NCBI GenBank assembly: GCA_011048855.1
Contig: DSCZ01000398.1
Coordinates: 1-6,499 of the forward strand
Origin: Desulfobacteraceae bacterium
GTDB lineage: Bacteria > Desulfobacterota > DSM-4660 > Desulfatiglandales > Desulfatiglandaceae
Length of the DNA stretch: 6,499 nt
Direction: 5' to 3'
Part shown: in pieces, positions 1 to 5,841 of the stretch
Position numbering within the stretch: position 1 is the first letter of the stretch
Layout: each line of letters opens with the position of its first letter
Translations under genes and position numbers: made by a program
Notes under the pieces: generated by a model
Databases searched by the model: none
What the model saw: the letters and a program-made list of their open reading frames with translations, nothing else
Told to the model about the DNA's origin: nothing

Positions 1-2
1 AA

Positions 3-569
3 AAGATTGATTCCCCACAGGATATGCTGGAAAGACTCGAATCAGCCCGGAGAAAGGCGGTTGCGAGTATCCGGGAGGTCAAGGGAATCGCAGCAGGACT
101 CAGGCCCAGCGTTCTCGATGATCTGGGATTGGTGGCCGCCGTCAACGAACTATGCGAAAACCTCAGGCGACAGGGGAAATTCGCCCTTCATTTTTTCACC
201 AGGAATATTCCCGGCAGGTTGAACCCGGAAATCGAACTTGCGGCATACCGGATCATCCAGGAGGGTCTGAGCAATGCGCTTAAACATTCGGGAGCCGATG
301 AAGTCTATGTAAACCTGGTTGGGAGAGGCAGTCATATTCTTATCGGGGTGGAGGATAATGGTACAGGCTTTGACCTGGATCACATCATGAAGTTCGTTCG
401 TGGAAATCGGCGGGCGCTGGGATTGTTGATAATGGAGGAACGTGCTGTTCAACTGGGGGGAAGGTTTTCCGCGGAACCCCGTCTGGGACAGGGGACTCAC
501 CTGAGCGCGGAGATTCCGATCGGGACGGAGGTGAAGCATGAACACCAAGAAAATCGTGATTCTCGATGA
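3..569 (+). CDS. Sensor histidine kinase, C-terminal part (NarX/DegS type, HisKA_3 + HATPase_c), 5' truncated by window edge
   Basis: The reading frame is open from base 3, upstream of the first ATG at 24, so this is the tail of a longer gene. The visible 188 residues hold the end of the HisKA_3 dimerisation helix (AAGLRPSVLDDLGLVAAV) and a full HATPase_c ATP-binding domain. That domain has the N box QEGLSNALKHSGA, the G1 motif VEDNGTGFD, the lid segment LGLLIMEERAVQLGG and the last motif GQGTHL. The HDxxG-type phosphorylated histidine and any sensor domain lie outside the window, so the signal cannot be judged. In this family the kinase autophosphorylates on His and passes the phosphate to a NarL/FixJ-type regulator. 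The next gene is such a regulator and overlaps by 32 bases, so they are almost certainly a cognate pair. The usual GLGL of the lid appears here as ALGL, a mild deviation. Confidence 0.93.
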   Translation, partial: KIDSPQDMLERLESARRKAVASIREVKGIAAGLRPSVLDDLGLVAAVNELCENLRRQGKFALHFFTRNIPGRLNPEIELAAYRIIQEGLSNALKHSGADEVYVNLVGRGSHILIGVEDNGTGFDLDHIMKFVRGNRRALGLLIMEERAVQLGGRFSAEPRLGQGTHLSAEIPIGTEVKHEHQENRDSR

Positions 570-1191
570 CCACCGTGTGGTGATCGAGGGAGTGAAAACC
601 GCGTTGAATGAAAGGGCGGAGTTCGAAGTGGTCGGAGAGGAGGTCAATGGAGCTTCCGCCGTTGAAATGATCCGGCGTTTGAAGCCGGATATCGTTATCA
701 CCGATGTTTCGATGCCCGGCATGAACGGGATGGATTTCACCGTCGAGGCCAAGAGGATCGACCCCGGAATTCATGTCGTCGTTTTTTCGATGTATTCGGA
801 CAGGGAGTATATCATTGATTTTCTGCGTGCCGGAGTCAGCTCTTATGTTTTGAAGGAAGAGCCGCTCGGAGAATTGATCTTTGCGGTCGCGGCCGCCGCC
901 AGGGGCGGGCTCTATCTCGGTGATAAAGTCAGCCGTATGCTGAGGGATCATTTGTCCGGATCGGACGAGGTATGCGGAGAAGGTGACGGTTTGAAACTGC
1001 TCAGCTCCAGGGAGCGCGAAATTTTCATACTGCTCGCAGAAGGTCTTTCGGTAAAACGTATAAGCGACAAATTGAATATAAGTCCAAAAACAGTCGAATC
1101 CCATAAATATAACATCATGGAAAAGCTGGAGACAGGTTCAGTCGTGGAGTTGACCAGGCTGGCTATAAGAAAGAACCTGATACGTGCATAA
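538..1191 (+). CDS. Two-component response regulator, NarL/FixJ family (REC + LuxR-type HTH)
   Basis: This is a complete 217-residue protein of normal family length. The receiver domain (about 4-120) has the acidic pair D10-D11, phosphoacceptor D56 in ITDVSMPGMNG, switch residue S84 and conserved K106, so it should be phosphorylatable. The C-terminal LuxR-type DNA-binding domain (about 153-215) begins LSSREREIFILLAEG and contains the recognition segment ISPKTVESHKYNIMEKL. The ATG at 538 is preceded by GGAGGTGA at 527-534 inside the kinase gene, and the two genes overlap by 32 bases, so coupled translation is likely. Family knowledge says the phosphorylated form dimerises and binds promoter DNA. 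Its targets are unknown. The dyad at 1240-1295 or the repeats upstream of the transporter are candidates by position only. Confidence 0.96.
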   Translation: MNTKKIVILDDHRVVIEGVKTALNERAEFEVVGEEVNGASAVEMIRRLKPDIVITDVSMPGMNGMDFTVEAKRIDPGIHVVVFSMYSDREYIIDFLRAGVSSYVLKEEPLGELIFAVAAAARGGLYLGDKVSRMLRDHLSGSDEVCGEGDGLKLLSSREREIFILLAEGLSVKRISDKLNISPKTVESHKYNIMEKLETGSVVELTRLAIRKNLIRA

Positions 1192-1239
1192 AACTTTCGT
1201 TTCGACACTCCAACGTCCGGCAAAATTTGTCCTGCCCTG

Positions 1240-1295
1240 TGGAAGCGCTTTTCAACCGCGATTTTTTTCTTACGCGATTTCAGACGGCGCTTCCA
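1240..1295. repeat. 9-bp perfect inverted repeat with 38-bp spacer in intergenic region
   Basis: TGGAAGCGC at 1240-1248 is the exact reverse complement of GCGCTTCCA at 1287-1295. The left arm also contains the 8-bp palindrome AAGCGCTT (1243-1250). The spacer carries a direct repeat CGCGATTT at 1257-1264 and 1273-1280. No T-run follows the right arm, so it is a poor intrinsic terminator for the two-component genes. It ends 4 bases before the -35 hexamer at 1300, a position where a regulator or looped RNA could matter. Binding by the adjacent regulator is speculation. Confidence 0.5.
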
Positions 1296-1299
1296 TCTC

Positions 1300-1328
1300 T
1301 TGACACACCAGCACCTTTTGAATATGCT
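1300..1328 (+). promoter_or_regulatory. Sigma-70-like promoter for the Fe-S scaffold / universal stress protein pair
   Basis: A perfect -35 hexamer TTGACA (1300-1305) is followed after exactly 17 bases by TATGCT (1323-1328), which matches four of six -10 positions. Transcription would start near 1335, giving a leader of roughly 105 bases before the ATG at 1441. It is the best promoter match I see in the window and faces the downstream gene. There is no experimental support. Confidence 0.55.
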
Positions 1329-1440
1329 TTCGCCCAGTGGGATACGGTATTCACACCAGGTTTTTAAAATAGTACATCCAATAATTTTCTATTTCCTTAT
1401 GCGGTATGTATGAGGCGCGGAGGTTGAGTGGAATCTGATC

Positions 1441-1887
1441 ATGGGTGAAAGTGGATTTGATTTTTTCCAGGGTCATTCCCTGCGTTATCTGGAAATGGCT
1501 TTTCGAACGGACAGGCGCGAGCGGATCGAAAATCCTGATGCTTACGGTAAGCGGACAGGGGAGTGCGGGGACACCGTTGAATTTTTTCTGACTCTTCGAA
1601 ACGATTTAATTTCAAATGTATCTTATGAAATAGATGGGTGCATGAATACGAATGCGTGCGCAAACGCAGCGGCCGAGATGATCGAAGGCAAAGCCCTTGA
1701 AAATGCCTGGGATGTAACGCCTGAGAAGTTGATTGTTTTTCTCGAGACTCTTCCGCCGCAAAGCTACCACTGTGCCGAACTGGCTGTCGGCGCCCTTTAT
1801 CTGGCCCTTTCCGATGCTGTTAGGAAAAAGCGGTCCAGAGAGCCGTCCGCCCTGGCTGTGGAGGGAAGGATGCTCCCGTCAATTTAA
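1441..1887 (+). CDS. NifU/IscU-like iron-sulfur cluster assembly scaffold protein
   Basis: This 148-residue cytoplasmic protein has the NifU N-terminal/IscU fold (COG0822). Members hold a nascent Fe-S cluster built with sulfur from a cysteine desulfurase and pass it to apoproteins. The ligand positions of IscU are all present: C42 and D44 in GECGD, C67 in YEIDGC, and the H110-C111 pair in SYHCAEL. The segment ANAAAEMIEGKAL is also typical. There is an extra cysteine at C73. It lacks the C-terminal Nfu and ferredoxin-like domains of full NifU. An in-frame TGA at 1411 excludes longer ATG starts. The nearest ribosome site is weak (GAGTGG at 1426-1431), and a better GGAGGT at 1419-1424 is too far away. 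No desulfurase or A-type carrier is next to it, so it probably works with partners encoded elsewhere. The universal stress gene follows after 29 bases, probably on the same transcript. Confidence 0.9.
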   Translation: MGESGFDFFQGHSLRYLEMAFRTDRRERIENPDAYGKRTGECGDTVEFFLTLRNDLISNVSYEIDGCMNTNACANAAAEMIEGKALENAWDVTPEKLIVFLETLPPQSYHCAELAVGALYLALSDAVRKKRSREPSALAVEGRMLPSI

Positions 1888-1916
1888 TCCTATACGCTTG
1901 GCGAAAGGGGGGAACC

Positions 1917-2387
1917 ATGTCAAAAAAAGTGCTGGTAGCCTTCGACGACTCCGAAAACGCTTCCAGGGGGGTCGTTTTTATCGACAATTATTTTTCCCGA
2001 GATGTGGATGTCACTCTTCTGAGCGTAGTTCCTGACACTGCTGCTGTCTGCAGTATGAACAGCCCCAGCCTCACGCCGTATTTCCGTGACAAACAAAGCG
2101 CATTCTGCACCATCGAGGATATGAAAAAACAGGTTTTAAAGGAGGCCCTGGCATCTGCAAGAGCCAGGCTCGAGGCGGCGGGTTTCGACCCGGAAAGGAT
2201 CACCACGAAGGTGGTTTCCGAAAAAAAGGGAGTGGCAGGTGCCATCATCGAAGAGGCCGGTTTTGGCTATGATACTCTTGTGATCGGCAGGAAGGGACAT
2301 TCGGCGCTTCAGGAATTTTTCATGGGCAGCATCACCTACAAAGTCATCAATTCAGTAAGAAAAATGAACCTGGTGCTTGTCCGATAG
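1917..2387 (+). CDS. Universal stress protein, UspA family, single domain
   Basis: The 156-residue protein is the usual length for a single Usp domain. It starts with the typical strand KKVLVAFDDSENA (acidic D10-D11 near the nucleotide site) and ends with the ATP-binding signature G-2x-G-9x-G-S, seen at G124, G127, G137 and S138 in IGRKGHSALQEFFMGS. It is therefore predicted to be of the ATP-binding type. Such proteins are cytoplasmic dimers made in starvation, oxidative or energy stress, and their exact targets are mostly unknown. The ATG at 1917 has a strong G-rich site, AAGGGGGGAA, just upstream. The short gap after the Fe-S scaffold gene suggests co-transcription from the promoter at 1300-1328. 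Confidence 0.95.
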   Translation: MSKKVLVAFDDSENASRGVVFIDNYFSRDVDVTLLSVVPDTAAVCSMNSPSLTPYFRDKQSAFCTIEDMKKQVLKEALASARARLEAAGFDPERITTKVVSEKKGVAGAIIEEAGFGYDTLVIGRKGHSALQEFFMGSITYKVINSVRKMNLVLVR

Positions 2388-2400
2388 CACAGCTTGATGC

Positions 2401-2476
2401 GGTATCCGGGGTATCGATGATCATATAAAAGGTTACAGTGGCGGGCGGCGCAATGGCACCGCCTGGAGGTATCCGG
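2401..2476. repeat. Three GGTATC direct repeats, two extended to GGTATCCGG, upstream of the TRAP operon
   Basis: GGTATCCGG occurs at 2401-2409 and again at 2468-2476. A third GGTATC lies at 2410-2415, nine bases after the first. An 8-bp palindrome ATGATCAT (2417-2424) and the AT-rich TATAAA (2424-2429) sit between them. The arrangement could be regulator binding sites around a promoter for the transporter operon, but no -35 hexamer lies at a proper distance from TATAAA. Chance recurrence in a 160-base region is not excluded. Confidence 0.3.
2444..2463 (+). promoter_or_regulatory. GC-rich hairpin in the gap between the stress protein and the TRAP operon
   Basis: GGCGG (2444-2448) pairs with CCGCC (2459-2463). 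After one C/A mismatch, GC (2450-2451) pairs with GC (2456-2457), closing an AATG tetraloop. No T-run follows directly. The first one is TTTTT at 2490-2494, after a separate CCGG/CCGG stem, and CCGGCC (2473-2478) can also pair with GGCCGG (2506-2511). The region may end the upstream transcript or form a structured leader for the binding-protein gene. I cannot tell which. Confidence 0.3.
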
Positions 2477-2547
2477 CCCCCTTGCCCGGTTTTTGCTGCT
2501 CTCCCGGCCGGTTTAAATCAAACAGGTTTATGAAAGGGAGGTAAATC

Positions 2548-3519
2548 ATGAAAAAAGTAACCTTGTTGCTCGTGTTGGCTCTTGCGTTGTGCTTCACGTT
2601 TTCCGCGTCCCAGGCGGCTGCCGATCAGAAATTTCTGCGTATGGCCTCCGGTCCCGAAGGAGGATCCTGGTATCCGCTTGGATCAGCGATGATGAGCATC
2701 CTCGAACGGGAACTCGGCATAAGCACATCGAACGGGCCGGGCGGCGGAGTCGGGAACTGCAAGGTTGTCGGCGCCGGCCGAATGGATCTCGGGTGGAGCT
2801 ACACCCACACCACCTACAATGCATACAACGGGCTGAGTGAATTCGACGGCAAAAAACTCGAAGATGTCCGCCACCTGATGTCTCTGTACCCCGGCGTTTT
2901 TCAAACCGTGGTGCCTGAGAAAAGCGATATCAAATCCTACGCTGACTTGAAGGATAAGCACATCGTTCCCGGCAAGACGGGGTTCACCGGCACCGCGATC
3001 GCCGAACTTATTCTGAAAGCGTATGGTCTTACCTTCGACAGCATAAGACAAGCCGGCGGTAAGGTAAGCTTCGTCGGTTATGCGGACTCGGCGGCATTGA
3101 TGAAAGACGGCCATTCGCATGCTTACATGGCGGTTACATCCTGTCCGCAGGCAACCATCATCGACCTCGAATTCAGGCCCGGAGTACGTTTCCTTGCCGT
3201 TGAACCGGAGTATCAGAAAAAAGTCCAGGAACTCGAACCGGGCCTGACCCCGATAATGATCCCGAAGGAAGCCTACAAGAGCCTGGACGAGGACGTTCCG
3301 ACTATGGGAACGGTCACGAATATAATCATCAGCAAGAACGTATCCGACGATCTCGCCTATAAAATCGTGAAGACCCTTTACGCTCACTGGGATGAGCTGA
3401 AACAGGTCAAGAAGCAGGCCATAGAAGAATCCGATCCGAAAAAAGCGCTCCTTGGAAACAACATTCCGGTACATCCGGGCGCCCTGAAGTATTACAGGGA
3501 AATCGGGATCGCCGACTGA
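2548..3519 (+). CDS. TAXI family TRAP transporter solute-binding protein (periplasmic)
   Basis: The 323-residue protein has the length and pattern of TAXI-type TRAP receptors (NMT1_3/TIGR02122 family). A signal peptide covers about residues 1-25: KK near the start, hydrophobic LLLVLALALCF, then SASQAAA before DQ. No lipobox is present (L14 precedes C15), so a free periplasmic protein is expected. The mature start LRMASGPEGGSWYPLG is the family hallmark, followed by GPGGGVGNCKVVGAGRMDLG and, around residues 141-160, GKTGFTGTAIAELILKAYG. It would capture a carboxylate-type solute and deliver it to the membrane permease encoded next. The substrate cannot be read from sequence. ATG 2548 has a strong site, AAAGGGAGGT, at 2533-2541. 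A strong hairpin follows the stop by 4 bases and probably lowers readthrough into the permease gene. Confidence 0.94.
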   Translation: MKKVTLLLVLALALCFTFSASQAAADQKFLRMASGPEGGSWYPLGSAMMSILERELGISTSNGPGGGVGNCKVVGAGRMDLGWSYTHTTYNAYNGLSEFDGKKLEDVRHLMSLYPGVFQTVVPEKSDIKSYADLKDKHIVPGKTGFTGTAIAELILKAYGLTFDSIRQAGGKVSFVGYADSAALMKDGHSHAYMAVTSCPQATIIDLEFRPGVRFLAVEPEYQKKVQELEPGLTPIMIPKEAYKSLDEDVPTMGTVTNIIISKNVSDDLAYKIVKTLYAHWDELKQVKKQAIEESDPKKALLGNNIPVHPGALKYYREIGIAD

Positions 3520-3523
3520 GATT

Positions 3524-3561
3524 AAACGCCCGGGCGGGTTATCCTTACGCCCGGGCGTTTT
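3524..3561 (+). terminator. Strong terminator-like hairpin inside the TRAP operon (attenuating readthrough)
   Basis: AAACGCCCGGGCG (3524-3536) pairs perfectly over 13 bp with CGCCCGGGCGTTT (3548-3560), with an 11-base loop, and the right arm ends in four T (3558-3561). Each arm contains the 10-bp self-palindrome CGCCCGGGCG. The stem is very stable but the T-tract is short, as expected for partial termination. It could equally act as a 3' stabiliser of the binding-protein mRNA. It lies 4 bases after the binding-protein stop and about 60 bases before the best permease start. Confidence 0.75.
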
Positions 3562-3606
3562 CACGGTTTGCGGCCGCGCATGCGGTCTTTGATGCCCTTC
3601 TTCCAT

Positions 3607-3627
3607 GGAAAGGATCGACGAGCCTTG
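3607..3627 (+). promoter_or_regulatory. Ribosome binding site supporting a TTG start for the fused permease
   Basis: GGAAAGGA (3607-3614) stands 10 bases before an in-frame TTG at 3625. The in-frame ATGs at 3580 and 3592, and a TTG at 3568, have no recognisable purine-rich site upstream. This favours 3625 as the start, though ATG 3592 remains possible. Confidence 0.5.
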
Positions 3628-5583
3628 TCAGCCATCCAGCACAAAATTGACTATCAGGAAGCGAAGAAAGAGAGCATCCTGGAATGGCTTTTACGTCGGG
3701 AACAGAGCGTCTTCAAATATCCCGTCGAATTGGCTGTCTGCCTGCTTTCAATTTCATTGACCATCTATCACCTTTTTATCGCTTATGCAGGATCTTTGGA
3801 GGCCCATGCATTCCGTTCCACCCACCTGGCCTTCATCATGGTGCTGTGTTTTCTGCTGAATCCTTTCGGGAGGCAAAGCTGGAAAGCTCCAAAAAATCGG
3901 TGGTTCGCGGTGGACCTTCTCCTGGTGGTTTTGACGATAGCGATCCAGATTTATAAACTTCTGGACATAGATGCGTTTATCCAGCGCCAGGGAGACCTTA
4001 CGGATCTCGATATCTGGGCCGGCACCGTTTTTCTGCTGCTGCTGCTGGAGGCCACCAGGCGGGCTGTGGGCTGGGCGATGGTGATCATAGCCGGATTTTT
4101 TTTGATTCAGACCGCTTTCTCCGACTGGTTTTTCGGCATATTCTACGGTCCTCCGAGCGACCTTTTCACGATCATAGACTATCAGTTCATGAGAGAAAAC
4201 GGGGTCTACAGCATCCCGCTGATGGTGATGGCGACCTATATATTTCTGTTCATCCTTTTCGGGGCGATACTGGTACGTTCCGGGGCCGGAAGGTTTTTCA
4301 TCAACGTGGCAATGGCGCTTACCGGCAGCAAGGTGGGCGGCCCCGCAAAGGCTTCGGTTGTGAGTTCCTGCCTGATGGCCTCTGTTTCAGGTTCCGCGGT
4401 GGCCAACGTGGTCACGACCGGTAGCTTCACGATCCCCTTGATGAAGCGGGTGGGGTATCGGTCCTACTTCGCAGGGGCGGTTGAAGCCTGTGCGTCTTCG
4501 GGTGGCCAGATCATGCCGCCGATCATGGGGGCTGCCGCATTCGTGATCGCGGAATTTCTGAACGTGCCGTATCTTCAGGTTGCCAAAGCAGCCATTATTC
4601 CGGCGGTCATCTACTTTTTCTCGATTTTCGTTATGGTGCACTTCGAGGCGCGAAGAAAAAACCTGGCGACGGTGTCCAAGGAAGAACTGCCGGAGTTGAA
4701 GGCCGAACTTAAACAAAGCGGGCATCTCTTTCTTTCGATTATTCTTATCGTGGTGCTGATGGTGGCCGGTTACACGCCGATGTTGGCGGCTTTCTACGCG
4801 ATCGTCTCAGTCCTGGCGCTCAGCATGATCCGAAAGGAAACCCGCATGAGCCCGGTGCAGATATTTTCGGCCTTCGAGGAGGGAGCCCGTCAGGCCGTAA
4901 GCGTGTCCGTGGCCTGTGCGGCGGCGGGCATCATAATCGGCTGCGTGTTCGTCTCCGGCCTGGGACTCAAGTTTTCGACGATGCTGGTTGATCTTGCCGG
5001 TGGAAGTCTCGTGATGGTGCTGGTGCTCACGATGTTTGCGTCGTTGATACTGGGAATGGGGCTCACAACGACCGCCGTGTACATCACCCTGGCGGCCCTG
5101 GTGATCCCGGCGGTGGTAAGCATGGGTGTCGAACCTATTGCGGCACATCTCTTCGCGTTTTACTTCGGGCTTGTTTCGGCGATAACGCCTCCGGTTGCCC
5201 TTGCTTCGTTTGCGGCTGCGGGTGTGGCAAACGCGCCTCCGATGCTGACCGGCTTTCACTCGTTCCGCCTGGGGATCGCCAAATACGTCCTGCCGTTTGT
5301 ATTTGTGTTCAACCCGGCGATGCTTTTCGTTGGAGACTGGTTCAGTATTTCCATGGCGGTTGCAGGAGGTTTCGGGGGCATCTATGCGTTGACGGTTACG
5401 ACCGAGGGCTGGATGATAAAGACGGTGGGCTGGCCGTTGCGCATCGGTATGGCCGTGGCCGCGTTGATGATGTTTCATCCGAACAAGCTTACCGACCTGG
5501 CGGGCTGGGCCGTTTTCCTGTTGCTATTCTTTCTTCATAAGCGCGGAGCATCCACCTCTGAAAACCTGGAGGCGACTCGATGA
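3625..5583 (+). CDS. TRAP transporter permease, fused small and large membrane subunits (DctQ-DctM, TAXI-associated)
   Basis: From TTG 3625 this is 652 residues (671 if read from TTG 3568), normal for fused TRAP permeases (TIGR02123 type). A charged N-terminus of about 30 residues precedes a DctQ-like part with roughly four helices, starting PVELAVCLLSISLTIYHLF and including the second helix AFIMVLCFLLNPF. The rest, from about residue 190, is the DctM-like transport domain. Its landmarks are GSAVANVVTTGSFTIPLMKR near 256 and the signature ASSGGQIMPPIMGAAAFVIAE at about 290-310. A second repeat has LILGMGLTTTAVYITLA near 475, and SAITPPVALASFAAAG follows. TRAP systems import carboxylates using an ion gradient, mostly Na+, with the periplasmic receptor encoded just upstream. 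The usual GMG-P-T of the second repeat reads GMGLTTT here. The stop overlaps the next start as ATGA. Confidence 0.94.
   Translation: MSAIQHKIDYQEAKKESILEWLLRREQSVFKYPVELAVCLLSISLTIYHLFIAYAGSLEAHAFRSTHLAFIMVLCFLLNPFGRQSWKAPKNRWFAVDLLLVVLTIAIQIYKLLDIDAFIQRQGDLTDLDIWAGTVFLLLLLEATRRAVGWAMVIIAGFFLIQTAFSDWFFGIFYGPPSDLFTIIDYQFMRENGVYSIPLMVMATYIFLFILFGAILVRSGAGRFFINVAMALTGSKVGGPAKASVVSSCLMASVSGSAVANVVTTGSFTIPLMKRVGYRSYFAGAVEACASSGGQIMPPIMGAAAFVIAEFLNVPYLQVAKAAIIPAVIYFFSIFVMVHFEARRKNLATVSKEELPELKAELKQSGHLFLSIILIVVLMVAGYTPMLAAFYAIVSVLALSMIRKETRMSPVQIFSAFEEGARQAVSVSVACAAAGIIIGCVFVSGLGLKFSTMLVDLAGGSLVMVLVLTMFASLILGMGLTTTAVYITLAALVIPAVVSMGVEPIAAHLFAFYFGLVSAITPPVALASFAAAGVANAPPMLTGFHSFRLGIAKYVLPFVFVFNPAMLFVGDWFSISMAVAGGFGGIYALTVTTEGWMIKTVGWPLRIGMAVAALMMFHPNKLTDLAGWAVFLLLFFLHKRGASTSENLEATR
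5568..5583 (+). promoter_or_regulatory. Shine-Dalgarno and ATGA overlap coupling the permease to the small membrane protein
   Basis: GGAGG at 5568-5572, inside the permease gene, sits 7 bases before ATG 5580, and that ATG shares bases with the permease stop TGA (5581-5583). The optimal spacing and the ATGA overlap are strong signs that the small downstream frame is translated, probably in fixed ratio to the permease. Confidence 0.75.
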
Positions 5584-5774
5584 TTTCAAATAATATTTTA
5601 TGGGCACCCGTGTTTGCCACAGCTGTTTTGATGTATCTGGCGAGAGTATTTCATATCGCCGTTCTGCACTACAATGTTTTTCTCATTCTGTTGATGTTAT
5701 GGTCCGGGCTTGTGATCGGTTTTTTCCGCTTTATGCATAAAAGAAAATTCCCGGCAGGCAGAATCCGTAAATAG
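5580..5774 (+). CDS. Small two-helix membrane protein, possible TRAP-associated subunit (unrecognised family)
   Basis: I do not recognise a family for this 64-residue protein. It has two hydrophobic segments, about residues 6-28 (ILWAPVFATAVLMYLARVF onward) and about 33-51 (NVFLILLMLWSGLVIGFF), joined by a short HYN-containing turn. A basic tail follows (HKRKFPAGRIRK). By the positive-inside rule the tail, and probably both ends, would be cytoplasmic, giving a hairpin in the inner membrane. Its coding status rests on the GGAGG site and ATGA overlap with the permease and on its position between permease and enzyme. An accessory, stabilising or regulatory subunit of the transporter is a reasonable inference. 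The permease already has a DctQ part, so this is not a replacement for the small subunit. Confidence 0.7.
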   Translation: MISNNILWAPVFATAVLMYLARVFHIAVLHYNVFLILLMLWSGLVIGFFRFMHKRKFPAGRIRK

Positions 5775-5826
5775 GGCGGGCTGATTGGAAATAAAAAAAA
5801 CGACGGCATCGTAAAGAGTCGAAATC

Positions 5827-5841
5827 AAGGAGGAGGCATTG
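5827..5841 (+). promoter_or_regulatory. Strong Shine-Dalgarno deciding a TTG start for the BKACE gene
   Basis: AAGGAGGAGG (5827-5836) directly precedes TTG at 5839-5841, with 5 bases between the first GGAGG and the start. Starting at this TTG gives [10 protein letters not shown], which matches the N-terminal strand expected for the family. The next in-frame TTG (5848) would cut into that strand, and the first in-frame ATG (5884) would remove it. The 64-base gap after the small membrane gene has an A8 run (5793-5800) but no terminator. Confidence 0.75.

Noticed and set aside
150..752. Long open frames on the minus strand over the kinase and regulator (150-752 and 385-1104)
   Set aside because: They run antisense to clear domain-bearing genes, show no recognisable motifs, and reflect codon bias of the real + strand genes.
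1733..2035. 100-codon + strand frame bridging the scaffold and stress-protein genes
   Set aside because: It overlaps two genes with clear family motifs in other frames, and its translation is arginine-rich and unpatterned.
2454..2459. TGGCAC as a possible sigma-54 -24 element
   Set aside because: No TTGC follows at the required spacing, and the bases belong to a GC-rich hairpin.
2590..2592. Cysteine at residue 15 of the binding protein as a lipoprotein attachment site
   Set aside because: Leucine at -1 breaks the lipobox, and a normal signal-peptide end (SQAAA before DQ) follows.
2683..3606. 307-codon open frame on the minus strand under the binding protein
   Set aside because: It is antisense to a well-supported TAXI receptor. 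The translation has no family pattern, signal sequence or plausible context.
4807..5478. 223-codon minus-strand frame under the permease
   Set aside because: The product is extremely rich in His, Arg and Gln, typical of an antisense reading of a hydrophobic membrane protein gene.
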